A stretch of DNA of 64,000 nt, taken from positions 62,001 through 126,000 of the forward strand of contig JADKGB010000005.1 of assembly GCA_016717225.1 (NCBI GenBank), written 5' to 3'. The position numbers and the translations under genes were made by a program. Within the stretch, counting starts at the first letter, position 1, and each line of letters opens with the position of its first letter. The notes below the pieces were generated by a model that searched no databases, was not told the DNA's origin, and saw only the letters and a list, made by a program, of their open reading frames with translations. Positions 1-7,416 of this stretch are shown here, piece by piece. The DNA comes from Flavobacteriales bacterium (GTDB lineage: Bacteria > Bacteroidota > Bacteroidia > Flavobacteriales_F > PHOS-HE28).

Positions 1-296
1 ACTTCGCTGCCATGCGATCCGACCGAAGCAAACTGGCGATCCTGGGAGGAATGAAAGAACTTGGGGCTGCAAGTCGTTCCGAACATTCAGGGATCGTTGA
101 ACTTGCCAGTAAACTCGGCCTCAAATGCATCTTCGTTGGCCCCGAGTTCATGGAGTTGGAGAACATGGGGATAACCGTGCACTTGGATGCCAATGCCGCA
201 CTCGACGCTTTCATGCAGAAGCCCCTTACTGGACAATTGATCCTGGTAAAGGGCTCCCGAGGAACCAAGCTTGAATCGTTGCTACCTGGGCTCTAA
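1..296 (+). CDS. murF: MurF, UDP-N-acetylmuramoyl-tripeptide--D-alanyl-D-alanine ligase (C-terminal end only)
   Basis: This is the last 97 or so residues of MurF, the cytoplasmic ligase that adds D-Ala-D-Ala to the UDP-MurNAc-tripeptide in peptidoglycan synthesis. The reading frame is open to the left edge (codons from base 3), so the start lies outside the window. The visible part is the C-terminal Mur ligase domain: an LAILGGMKELG segment near the beginning, matching the family's conserved LGDMxELG stretch, and VKGSRG near the end, a conserved C-terminal MurF motif. The stop codon overlaps the stop of the convergent acyl-CoA dehydrogenase gene by a few bases. The call rests on those two motifs; the central ATP-binding domain cannot be seen. 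Confidence 0.85.
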   Translation, partial: FAAMRSDRSKLAILGGMKELGAASRSEHSGIVELASKLGLKCIFVGPEFMELENMGITVHLDANAALDAFMQKPLTGQLILVKGSRGTKLESLLPGL

Positions 297-1462
297 GCCG
301 TTAGCACGCCGCGGCCGATCACGATCCGCTGTACTTCACTCGTGCCCTCGTAGATCTGGGTGATCTTGGCATCACGCATCAACCGCTCCACGTGATACTC
401 CTTCACATAACCGTAACCACCGTGGATCTGCACGGCTTCGATCGTATGGCGCATGGCCACTTCTGATGAAAACAGTTTGGCCATACTGCTGGCCATCGCA
501 TAATCCAAATGCTGGTCCTTCAACCAGGCAGCTTTCAAACAAAGCAAACGCGCCGCTTCGATATCCGTAGCCATATCAGCAAGTTTGAACTGGATGGCTT
601 GGTGGTCACTTATCGTTTTACCGAACGCCTTGCGCTCTTTGCTATAGGCTAGCGCCAATTCGAACGCGCCACTGGCAATGCCGAGCGCTTGTGCCGCGAT
701 GCCGATCCTGCCGCCTGCCAATGTCTTCATGGCGAATTTGAAACCGAAGCCATCCTCGCCAATGCGGTTCGCCTTGGGCACCTTGACATCTTGGAACATC
801 AGCGTATGCGTGTCGCTGCCGCGGATACCCAGTTTATCCTCCTTTGCTCCGACAACAAAACCAGGCAGGCCTTTCTCCACGATCAAGCAATTGATACCCC
901 TATGACCCTTGGCGGCATCTGTCTGGGCCATCACGAGATAAGTACTAGCCGTGCTTCCGTTCGTGATCCAGTTCTTGGTTCCGTTCAGCAAATAATGGTC
1001 ACCCATATCAATGGCTGTGGTGCGCTGGCTGGTAGCATCGCTGCCCGCCTCCGGTTCGCTCAGGCAGAACGCACCGATCTTCTCCCCTTTCGCCAGCGGC
1101 ACGAGGTACTTCCTCTTCTGTTCTTCGTTCGCGAAGCTCTCCAAGCCCCAGCAAACCAAGCTGTTGTTCACGCTCATAACCACACTGGTACTGGCGTCCA
1201 CTTTACTGATCTCCTCCATCGCGAGCACATAACTCACGGTATCCATCCCACCTCCACCATATTCCGGGCTCACCATCATGCCCAAGAACCCGAGTTGACC
1301 CAAGTGCTTGATCTCCTCGGTCGGGAATTTCTGCTCACGATCGCGTTCGATCACGCCGGGCTTCAGAACATTCTGGGCAAAGTCCCGAGCGGCATCCCGA
1401 ACAGCCTTTTGCTCCTCTGTGAGTTCGAAGCTGAAGCCGGTTTGTGTGGTGGTGTCTTGCAT
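293..1462 (-). CDS. acyl-CoA dehydrogenase (short-chain type)
   Basis: A 389-residue flavoprotein of the acyl-CoA dehydrogenase family, which oxidises acyl-CoA to trans-2-enoyl-CoA and passes electrons to electron-transfer flavoprotein. The start opens with the usual FxLTEEQ N-terminal helix; the FAD/substrate region shows CLSEPEAGSDA, then W-I-TNG; the C-terminal helical domain ends with QIYEGTSEVQR, whose Glu is the catalytic base in short-chain (butyryl/isovaleryl-type) enzymes. I prefer ATG at 1462, giving the usual family length; an upstream TTG at 1492 would add ten non-conserved residues. It is a single gene, convergent with murF and divergent from anmK. The chain-length or branched-chain preference cannot be told from sequence alone. 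Confidence 0.93.
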   Translation of the reverse strand: MQDTTTQTGFSFELTEEQKAVRDAARDFAQNVLKPGVIERDREQKFPTEEIKHLGQLGFLGMMVSPEYGGGGMDTVSYVLAMEEISKVDASTSVVMSVNNSLVCWGLESFANEEQKRKYLVPLAKGEKIGAFCLSEPEAGSDATSQRTTAIDMGDHYLLNGTKNWITNGSTASTYLVMAQTDAAKGHRGINCLIVEKGLPGFVVGAKEDKLGIRGSDTHTLMFQDVKVPKANRIGEDGFGFKFAMKTLAGGRIGIAAQALGIASGAFELALAYSKERKAFGKTISDHQAIQFKLADMATDIEAARLLCLKAAWLKDQHLDYAMASSMAKLFSSEVAMRHTIEAVQIHGGYGYVKEYHVERLMRDAKITQIYEGTSEVQRIVIGRGVLTA

Positions 1463-1560
1463 GTGGAAAGGGTCCTGAAAAGAAAGTCCCAAATGTAGCG
1501 GACAGGGGCTCGCGATGGAACTGCAATTGTTTCCGTGTCATGCATCACCTTCGCCGCATC

Positions 1561-2607
1561 ATGAAGGTCATCGGCGTAATGAGCGGTAGTTCCTTGGACG
1601 GGATCGATGTGGCCTGTTGTTCCTTCGACCTGAGGGACGGGCGATGGGCTTTCACCATAGAAGGTGCCCGGACCACGGATTACGACAACGAGACCCGTGA
1701 AAGGCTTCTGCTTGCCACTGAGGCGAGCGCTTTGGAACTAGCCCGATCACATCACCGGATCGGTGAATTGATCGGCTCCGCTTGTGCTGAAGTTCTGAAA
1801 GAACATCCTGCAGACCTGATCGCGTCGCACGGGCACACCGTCTTTCATCAGCCAGGAGAAGGTTTCACGACACAGATCGGTTGCGGTGCAACGATCGCTG
1901 TTCGCACGGGCTTGCCGACGATCTGCGACTTCCGCACAAAAGATCTGGCCCTCGGTGGGCAAGGAGCACCACTGGTTCCAATGGGTGAACGAATGCTCTT
2001 TCCGGAACATGACTGCTTTTTGAATCTTGGTGGGATCAGCAACATCTCCTTGCATCGAGAAGCCATGACCATCGGATATGACATCGGCCCATGCAATCAG
2101 GCACTGAACCGGTTGGCAGAGGAAGCGGGCCAGCCTTTTGATCGTGACGGATCAATGGCGAAAAACGGCAGTCTCGTTCCGGATCTCTTGGCCCAGCTCA
2201 ACGGACTTCCCTTTTACTCACAAATACCACCCCGTTCATTGGGTCGTGAATGGTTTGATGAGCATATGGCCCCATTGATCGATGATCCACGGATCCCTTT
2301 GCCCGACAGGTTGAGGACCATGACTGCCCATATAGCCACCATGGCGGCTCGCGAACTGAACGCACAGGGCCCAACTTCGGTGATGATCACTGGCGGAGGA
2401 GCGCACAATGGCTTCTTGGTCGAACTGATCCGTTCGATGACAACAACAAGGATCGAGGTGCCGGAAAATACATTGATCAACTTCAAAGAAGCCCTGATCT
2501 TCGCATTTCTCGGGCTTTTGCGCTATCGGGGTGAAGTGAATACACTCGCCAGTGTTACAGGTGCAGGTCGCGACAGTGTTGGCGGTGCTTTGTATCTGCC
2601 CAATTAA
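1561..2607 (+). CDS. anmK: anhydro-N-acetylmuramic acid kinase
   Basis: A 348-residue kinase that phosphorylates and hydrolyses 1,6-anhydro-N-acetylmuramic acid to MurNAc-6-phosphate in peptidoglycan recycling. The N-terminus carries GVMSGSSLDGID, the family's phosphate-binding signature; further motifs are SHGHTVFHQP, CDFRTKDLALGGQGAPLVP, the NLGGISN block, YDIGPCN, and TGGGAHN near the C-terminus, all typical of the AnmK/hexokinase-actin fold. The start is set at ATG 1561 because this places the family's N-terminal beta strand at residue 2; the frame remains open upstream but that extension looks non-coding. It is a stand-alone gene, divergent from the acyl-CoA dehydrogenase. With murF nearby, it adds to a loose cell-wall theme at the left edge. 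Confidence 0.95.
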   Translation: MKVIGVMSGSSLDGIDVACCSFDLRDGRWAFTIEGARTTDYDNETRERLLLATEASALELARSHHRIGELIGSACAEVLKEHPADLIASHGHTVFHQPGEGFTTQIGCGATIAVRTGLPTICDFRTKDLALGGQGAPLVPMGERMLFPEHDCFLNLGGISNISLHREAMTIGYDIGPCNQALNRLAEEAGQPFDRDGSMAKNGSLVPDLLAQLNGLPFYSQIPPRSLGREWFDEHMAPLIDDPRIPLPDRLRTMTAHIATMAARELNAQGPTSVMITGGGAHNGFLVELIRSMTTTRIEVPENTLINFKEALIFAFLGLLRYRGEVNTLASVTGAGRDSVGGALYLPN

Positions 2608-2662
2608 CAGGGTAAGCATGAAAACCCCAAGACACTGGGACAAGCCGCCGGAAGTGAGCGGC

Positions 2663-2670
2663 TACTTTTG
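2663..2670 (+). promoter_or_regulatory. candidate Bacteroidota -7 box for the amino-acid dehydrogenase
   Basis: TACTTTTG fits the Bacteroidota housekeeping -7 consensus TAnnTTTG and lies 20 bases before the ATG at 2691. No convincing TTG -33 element is visible at the expected distance, so this is a motif match only. Confidence 0.45.
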
Positions 2671-2690
2671 ACCACCTGCAATAAAATCGG

Positions 2691-3914
2691 ATGAGAGAGG
2701 CACTGAAGAAGTTCGAAGACAAGACCCCCGAGATCGTATTCGAATGGACCGATCAACCAACCGGCGCGAAAGGCTGGCTGGTGATCAACAGTCTCCGTGG
2801 CGGAGCTGCTGGTGGTGGAACGCGGATGCGGAAGGGGCTTGATCGGCGCGAGGTGGAGAGCTTGGCCAAAACCATGGAAGTGAAATTCACGGTGAGTGGA
2901 CCTGCTATCGGTGGTGCGAAAAGCGGGATCGACTTCGACCCGGCCGACCCCCGCAAGAACGAGGTGCTCGATCGCTGGTTCAAGGTGGCGATCCCGATAC
3001 TGAAAACATACTATGGCACTGGCGGAGATCTGAACGTGGACGAGCTTCACGAGGTGATCCCGATCACTGAGCAATACGGACTATGGCATCCACAGGAAGG
3101 CGTCGTTAAAGGCCATTTGGGAGCTAGTCAAGGAGCGAGCGTTCGCATTGTGGGCCAACTTAGAACAGGGGTTTCGAAGCTCGTGGAAGACGCTCAATAC
3201 ACGCCGCTTATTGGTCGTTATGCCGTTGCGGACATGATCACTGGTTGGGGTGTAGCGGAAAGCGTACGCCACTTTTACCGGATATATGGGGGCAAGGTGA
3301 AGGGCAAACGCGTGATCGTGCAAGGCTGGGGAAATGTAGCCGCTGCTGCTGCGTATTATCTGGCTCGCGAAGGTGCCAGTATCGTGGGCATTATCGATCG
3401 TGTAGGCGGCCTGATGAAGTCTGAGGGCTTGACCCTTGATGAGGTCAAAAATCTCTTCCTCATGAAAAGCGGCAACACGCTCAAGTCATTGGAGATCCTG
3501 CCTTTCACCGAGGTGGATGAGAAAATATGGGATATGGGTGCTCACGTGTTTCTTCCTTGCGCGGCCTCCCGACTGGTCACCAAAGACCAGATCGATCGGC
3601 TTTGCTTAGGCGGCTTGGAAACCATCGCGAGTGGTGCGAACGTACCCTTCGCGGATCCAGAGATCTTCTACGGGCCCATCGCTGAATATGCTGACGATCG
3701 AGTAAGTGTGATCCCGGATTTTATCGCGAATTGCGGCATGGCGCGCGTGTTCGCGTATTGCATGCAGGATGGCGCCGCACTCACCGACCAGGCTCTCTTT
3801 GGTGATGTGAGCGACACCATGGCCAAAGCCTTGGACCGCACATTCGCCCGCAACACCAAGCGAACACAACTCACCCGCACCGCCTTCGAGATCGCCCTCG
3901 AGCAATTGACCTGA
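2691..3914 (+). CDS. Glu/Leu/Phe/Val family amino-acid dehydrogenase
   Basis: A 407-residue NAD(P)-dependent dehydrogenase catalysing reversible oxidative deamination of an amino acid. The N-terminal ELFV dimerisation domain contains GGGTRMRKG and GPAIGGAKSGID, the latter holding the catalytic Lys, followed by GTGGDLNVDELHE. The C-terminal Rossmann domain starts around residue 205 with VIVQGWGNVAAAAA. The sequence does not settle whether glutamate, leucine or valine is the substrate. The ATG at 2691 gives a complete dimerisation domain. A TAnnTTTG box sits 20 bp upstream, and the gene ends 44 bp before the TolQ/ExbB-like gene, but whether the two are co-transcribed is unclear. Confidence 0.9.
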   Translation: MREALKKFEDKTPEIVFEWTDQPTGAKGWLVINSLRGGAAGGGTRMRKGLDRREVESLAKTMEVKFTVSGPAIGGAKSGIDFDPADPRKNEVLDRWFKVAIPILKTYYGTGGDLNVDELHEVIPITEQYGLWHPQEGVVKGHLGASQGASVRIVGQLRTGVSKLVEDAQYTPLIGRYAVADMITGWGVAESVRHFYRIYGGKVKGKRVIVQGWGNVAAAAAYYLAREGASIVGIIDRVGGLMKSEGLTLDEVKNLFLMKSGNTLKSLEILPFTEVDEKIWDMGAHVFLPCAASRLVTKDQIDRLCLGGLETIASGANVPFADPEIFYGPIAEYADDRVSVIPDFIANCGMARVFAYCMQDGAALTDQALFGDVSDTMAKALDRTFARNTKRTQLTRTAFEIALEQLT

Positions 3915-3958
3915 AATTTTTGGGGCACTTGCTCCGTTCCATAGAAACAGCCCAACCG

Positions 3959-4675
3959 ATGCATTTCCCACTTCTCGCCCAGATCACCAGTACCGAACTG
4001 CTAAGAGATTCACTGGCCATGGCCTCAAAGGCAGCTGCGGCGCCGGTGGCAGACCATCTCACCGTTTGGGAACTCGTCAGTCTTGGTTCCTGGTTCATCA
4101 TGGGCCCACTGGCGCTCATGAGCCTTGTAACCGTTTACATCTTGATCGAACGTATGCTCGCACTTGGCAAGGCCAGCCGGGAAGACAAGGACTTCATGAG
4201 CAAGATCCGCGATTACGTGCACGAAGGGAAAGTGGACAGCGCGAAGAACCTTTGCGCACAAAGCGCATCACCGAGCGCACGCATGGTGGAAAAGGGATTG
4301 CAGCGCATGGGCAAACCAGCCAAGGAGATCGAAAGCGCCATGGAGAGCGCGGGCCGGATCGAACTCACGAGCTTGGAGAAAGGGACATCGCTGTTGAAAT
4401 TGATCGCGCGGTTGGCCCCCATGTTCGGGTTCATCGGTACCATCATCGGTGTGATCAAGATCTTCTACGACATCTCGCTCACCGACAACATCAGTATTGC
4501 GGTGATCAGTACAGGTCTCTACCAGAAGATGGTGACCAGCGCCAGTGGGCTCATCGTTGGTATTCTGGCCTTTGCGGCATTTCACATGGTCTCGAGCATG
4601 ATCGAAAAAGTGACGGACAAAATGGAACGATCCAGCTTGGCCTTCATGGACCTGATGCAGGAACCCACCAAATAA
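3959..4675 (+). CDS. MotA/TolQ/ExbB proton channel family protein
   Basis: A 238-residue inner-membrane proton-channel subunit that, with the ExbD/TolR protein encoded next, uses the proton motive force to energise outer-membrane processes through a TonB-type protein. There are three hydrophobic segments: one near residues 55-80, and two in the C-terminal half around LIARLAPMFGFIGTIIGVI and the segment beginning MVTSASGLIVGILAF. The G-T-x-x-G pattern in the second segment is the family signature. I choose ATG at 3959; a TTG at 3920 would add residues of no evident function. It is the first gene of a tight operon with exbD (9 bp gap), tonB (3 bp) and folC (2 bp). Whether it serves TonB or Tol-Pal cannot be decided here. 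Confidence 0.92.
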   Translation: MHFPLLAQITSTELLRDSLAMASKAAAAPVADHLTVWELVSLGSWFIMGPLALMSLVTVYILIERMLALGKASREDKDFMSKIRDYVHEGKVDSAKNLCAQSASPSARMVEKGLQRMGKPAKEIESAMESAGRIELTSLEKGTSLLKLIARLAPMFGFIGTIIGVIKIFYDISLTDNISIAVISTGLYQKMVTSASGLIVGILAFAAFHMVSSMIEKVTDKMERSSLAFMDLMQEPTK

Positions 4676-4684
4676 CCTCCGGCC

Positions 4685-5083
4685 ATGAACCTGCGCCGCA
4701 AACACAAGGAAGAGGCCGAGGTGAGCACGGAGTCGTTGAACGACATCATGTTCTTCCTGCTGCTGTTCTTCTTGATCATCAGCACGCTCGCCAACCCGAA
4801 CGTGATCAAGTTGATGCTACCCAAGAGCGCGAATAACGAGCAACTCGCGAAGCAGCAGGTCAATTTGGGTGTCACCAAGGACAAGCAATACTCGATCAAC
4901 AAGAAACCGGTTCCGTTCGATCAACTCGAAGCGGCGATCCTCGCCGAGATCAGCGGATTGGACCAGCCAACGATCGTGCTGAACTTTGACCGGGAGCTGA
5001 GTGTACAGGACCTCGTGGATGTGATGCAGATCGGCACCAAGATCAAAGTGAAAATGGTACTGGCCACACAGAAGCAGAGCTGA
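4685..5083 (+). CDS. ExbD/TolR biopolymer transport protein
   Basis: A 132-residue single-span membrane protein, partner of the preceding TolQ/ExbB channel. After a short charged cytoplasmic N-terminus comes STESLNDIMFFLLLFFLII, a transmembrane helix containing the conserved Asp that carries protons. The rest is a small periplasmic domain with the family's beta-alpha pattern, including PTIVLNFDRELSVQDLVDVM. The length is normal for the family. It is flanked by 9 bp and 3 bp from its neighbours, so it is almost certainly co-transcribed with them. Function is by family; the transported substrate or receptor is unknown. Confidence 0.93.
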   Translation: MNLRRKHKEEAEVSTESLNDIMFFLLLFFLIISTLANPNVIKLMLPKSANNEQLAKQQVNLGVTKDKQYSINKKPVPFDQLEAAILAEISGLDQPTIVLNFDRELSVQDLVDVMQIGTKIKVKMVLATQKQS

Positions 5084-5086
5084 ACA

Positions 5087-5896
5087 ATGACCGCAGCGAT
5101 CGACAACGACCAGGTGCAACGGCGAAGCCTCGCTCTGGGCGTATCCATCACAGCACATGTCTTGTTGCTCTTGTTCTTCATTTGGTACAAGATCATTACA
5201 CCCATACCTCCGTTCCCGGAAAAAGAAGGCGGTGGTTCAGGCTACGAACTCGCACTCGGATTCAGTGAATTGGGCATGGGCGATAACAGCGCTCCAGCAG
5301 CGAAACAAGAGGCAGCCCCACTACCTGCCGAAGAAGCCGAAGTGCTTACCAGCGAGGTGGACGAGAACAATGTGGTAACGCCACCAAAGAAGGACGACAA
5401 GCCCAAACCTGATAAGCCGAAAACGGAAAAGCCCAAACCAACAGCCGAAGAGATCCGCAAAGCGAAGCAGGACAAGATCGATGCGTTGATGAACAACAAG
5501 GGTACCGGCGATGGTGGTAAAGGCACCTCAACCACCCCCGGTGTAGCGGGCAGTTCAACAGGAACAGAAACCGGAACGGGTATTGGAACGGGTGTTGGGG
5601 TATACACCGGGGGTGGCATAAACATTGAAGGCATGGGGGGCCGCAACGTGCGGAACAAGCCCAAGCTCAACACGGATTTCAGCAGGGCTGGAAAGGTGGC
5701 GATGAACATTTGGGTGGACCGCGACGGGAAAGTGGTGCGGGCGGAGAAGAACAGCGTCCGCAGTACGATCATTGACACCAATTTGGAGAAGATCGCGCGC
5801 GACGCTGCTTTGTCCACCACCTTCACCCCTGACTTCCGCGCGAACACCGGCGCGGAGCAGAAAGGCGTGATGATCTTCGTCTTCGAACCCAAATAA
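5087..5896 (+). CDS. TonB-family energy transducer
   Basis: A 269-residue protein with the layout of TonB/TolA: a short cytoplasmic segment, one transmembrane helix (about residues 15-35, LGVSITAHVLLLLFFIWY), a Pro/Lys/Glu-rich periplasmic spacer with repeated KPKPDKP-like units near residues 105-130, a Gly/Thr-rich stretch, and a C-terminal TonB-like domain starting about GKVAMNIWVDRDGKVV. It should transmit proton-motive energy from the ExbB/ExbD pair encoded just upstream to outer-membrane receptors. The spacer is low-complexity and the glycine-rich part (residues about 145-190) is longer than in textbook TonB. The operon position 3 bp after exbD strongly supports the role. Confidence 0.9.
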   Translation: MTAAIDNDQVQRRSLALGVSITAHVLLLLFFIWYKIITPIPPFPEKEGGGSGYELALGFSELGMGDNSAPAAKQEAAPLPAEEAEVLTSEVDENNVVTPPKKDDKPKPDKPKTEKPKPTAEEIRKAKQDKIDALMNNKGTGDGGKGTSTTPGVAGSSTGTETGTGIGTGVGVYTGGGINIEGMGGRNVRNKPKLNTDFSRAGKVAMNIWVDRDGKVVRAEKNSVRSTIIDTNLEKIARDAALSTTFTPDFRANTGAEQKGVMIFVFEPK

Positions 5897-5898
5897 CA

Positions 5899-7116
5899 GT
5901 GGATTACGAACGGGCGCTCGCGTACCTCTACGCGCGGCTTCCGATGTTCTCGCGCATCGGCAAAACCGCGTATAAAGCTGACCTGAACAATACGCATGCA
6001 TTGATGCGCATGCTTGACCACCCGGAGCATGGTTTGAAGTGCGTTCACGTAGCAGGGACGAACGGCAAAGGCAGCACCAGCCACATGTTGGCCAGTGTTC
6101 TTCAGGAGGCCGGGTATAAGACCGGCCTTTACACATCGCCGCATTTGAAAGACTTTCGTGAGCGCATACGGATCAATGGCGAAATGATCCCCAAGGAAAG
6201 GGTCACCGATCTCGTCGAGCACTACCAGTCGCAGTTCGAAGGGATCGCGCCTTCATTTTTCGAATGGACCGTAGCGCTCGCCTTCGACTGGTTCCGGGAA
6301 GAAAAGGTCGATATCGCTGTGATCGAGACGGGGCTTGGAGGAAGACTTGACAGCACGAACGTGGTGACACCGGAAGTAAGTGTGATCACGAACATCGGGT
6401 GGGACCATACAGACCTCTTGGGTTCAACGCTGGAAGCGATAGCCTTTGAAAAGGCCGGTATCATCAAAAACGGTATTCCCGCTGTGATCGGCGAAGCGCA
6501 GAATCAGGTAGCCGAAGTCTTTCGGCAAAAGGCCAAGCATGAAACCGCCCCCATCCGTTTCATAGACCAGAGCGCCGAACAGCCATTTGCTTTGGATCTG
6601 GCAGGACCTCATCAACAAAAGAACGCTCGCACAGCAATTGCTGCAATTGCGGAACTACGGCAGTTGGGCTGGAAGATCACCGAAGAACAGATCGCTCGAG
6701 GTTTGGCGAATACCTGCACAAATACTGGCTTTATGGGGCGCTGGCAAACCATTGCGCAAAACCCTCTTACGATCGCTGATGTTGGCCACAATGAGGACGG
6801 GTTGAGGGCGGTGCGCGAAATGTTGGGCCTTACCCAGCACGAGAACCTGCACATTGTTCTAGGTACCGTGAATGACAAGGACATCGATCGTATGCTGGGC
6901 CAACTGCCCAAACTAGCGACCTATTACTTCTGCAAAGCGGACCTACCCCGAGGACTTGCCGCTGAAACCCTGTCTGGGAAAGCCCTCGGCCATGGGCTAA
7001 GAGGCCGGACCTACCCAAGCGTCAAGTCCGCACTGGTTTCAGCGAGAGCCACGGCCAACGGTCGCGATCTTGTGCTTGTGACAGGAAGCGTATTCGTGGT
7101 AGCCGAGGCATTCTGA
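5899..7116 (+). CDS. folC: bifunctional folylpolyglutamate synthase / dihydrofolate synthase
   Basis: A 405-residue Mur-ligase-type enzyme that adds glutamate to dihydropteroate and to folates. The ATP-binding loop HVAGTNGKGSTSHM is at about residues 48-61; it is followed by LYTSPHLKDFRERIRINGE and IETGLGGRLDSTNV, both diagnostic for FolC. The C-terminal ligase domain contains DVGHNEDG. The start codon is GTG at 5899, just two bases after the TonB gene stop, and the encoded N-terminus DYERALAYLY aligns with the family. Placement behind exbB-exbD-tonB is an operon of convenience: no functional link is evident. The product is complete. Confidence 0.95.
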   Translation: MDYERALAYLYARLPMFSRIGKTAYKADLNNTHALMRMLDHPEHGLKCVHVAGTNGKGSTSHMLASVLQEAGYKTGLYTSPHLKDFRERIRINGEMIPKERVTDLVEHYQSQFEGIAPSFFEWTVALAFDWFREEKVDIAVIETGLGGRLDSTNVVTPEVSVITNIGWDHTDLLGSTLEAIAFEKAGIIKNGIPAVIGEAQNQVAEVFRQKAKHETAPIRFIDQSAEQPFALDLAGPHQQKNARTAIAAIAELRQLGWKITEEQIARGLANTCTNTGFMGRWQTIAQNPLTIADVGHNEDGLRAVREMLGLTQHENLHIVLGTVNDKDIDRMLGQLPKLATYYFCKADLPRGLAAETLSGKALGHGLRGRTYPSVKSALVSARATANGRDLVLVTGSVFVVAEAF

Positions 7117-7136
7117 GCAAGGCTGGGAAACTCCGA

Positions 7137-7168
7137 TCTGGATGGTTCGATTAGTCCGTCTATATTCG
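7137..7168 (+). promoter_or_regulatory. promoter of the tRNA-Val pair
   Basis: A TCTG (-33-like) at 7137-7140 and TATATTCG (-7-like) at 7161-7168 are 20 bases apart, 14 bases before the tRNA. The 15-mer ending the box, CCGTCTATATTCGCG, differs by one base from that before the DUF2795 gene at 17781. Confidence 0.55.
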
Positions 7169-7182
7169 CGTCCCGATTTTTT

Positions 7183-7257
7183 GGAGGCATAGCTCAGCTG
7201 GTTTAGAGCATCTGCCTTACAAGCAGAGGGTCGCTGGTTCGAATCCGGCTGCCTCCA
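7183..7257 (+). tRNA. tRNA-Val (anticodon TAC)
   Basis: A full cloverleaf can be folded: acceptor arm GGAGGCA with TGCCTCC, D-arm GCTC/GAGC, anticodon stem TCTGC/GCAGA enclosing loop CTTACAA (anticodon TAC, reading valine codons), and T-arm GCTGG-TTCGAAT-CCGGC. The discriminator is A at 7257 and the next bases are CCC, so the CCA end is not encoded. Confidence 0.96.
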
Positions 7258-7263
7258 CCCTCT

Positions 7264-7292
7264 AAAAAGCCACTCTGGTAGAGTGGCTTTTT
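7264..7292 (+). terminator. hairpin terminator between the two tRNA genes
   Basis: Twelve-base perfect arms (7264-7275 and 7281-7292, core AGCCACTC/GAGTGGCT) surround a five-base loop; the A-rich left side and T-rich right side make it a terminator in either direction. It separates the two tRNA-Val genes, so the second may depend on read-through or its own promoter. Confidence 0.85.
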
Positions 7293-7307
7293 TGGAATTG
7301 ACATCTT

Positions 7308-7385
7308 GGGATGTTAGCTCAGCTGGTTTAGAGCGCATGCTTCACACGCATGAGGTCACTGGTTCGAATCCAGTACGTCCCACCA
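7308..7385 (+). tRNA. tRNA-Val (anticodon CAC)
   Basis: Cloverleaf: acceptor GGGATGT with ACGTCCC (one G-T pair), D-arm GCTC/GAGC, anticodon stem CATGC/GCATG with loop TTCACAC (anticodon CAC, valine GTG codon), T-arm ACTGG-TTCGAAT-CCAGT, discriminator A. Unlike its neighbour the CCA end (7383-7385) is encoded. The D-arm sequence is identical to that of the TAC tRNA upstream. Confidence 0.95.
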
Positions 7386-7408
7386 AAGCCCCCAAAGCCG
7401 GGGGCTTT
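7385..7408 (+). terminator. hairpin terminator after tRNA-Val (CAC)
   Basis: Nine-base arms AAAGCCCCC (7385-7393) and GGGGGCTTT (7400-7408) around a six-base loop lie directly on the tRNA 3' end and just before the ATG at 7417. The T-run is short, so termination may be partial. Confidence 0.7.
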
Positions 7409-7416
7409 GTCATTGA

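Noticed and set aside
7183..7385. tRNA genes as an attachment site for an integrated element
   Set aside because: No integrase, direct repeat of the tRNA end or composition change is visible downstream.
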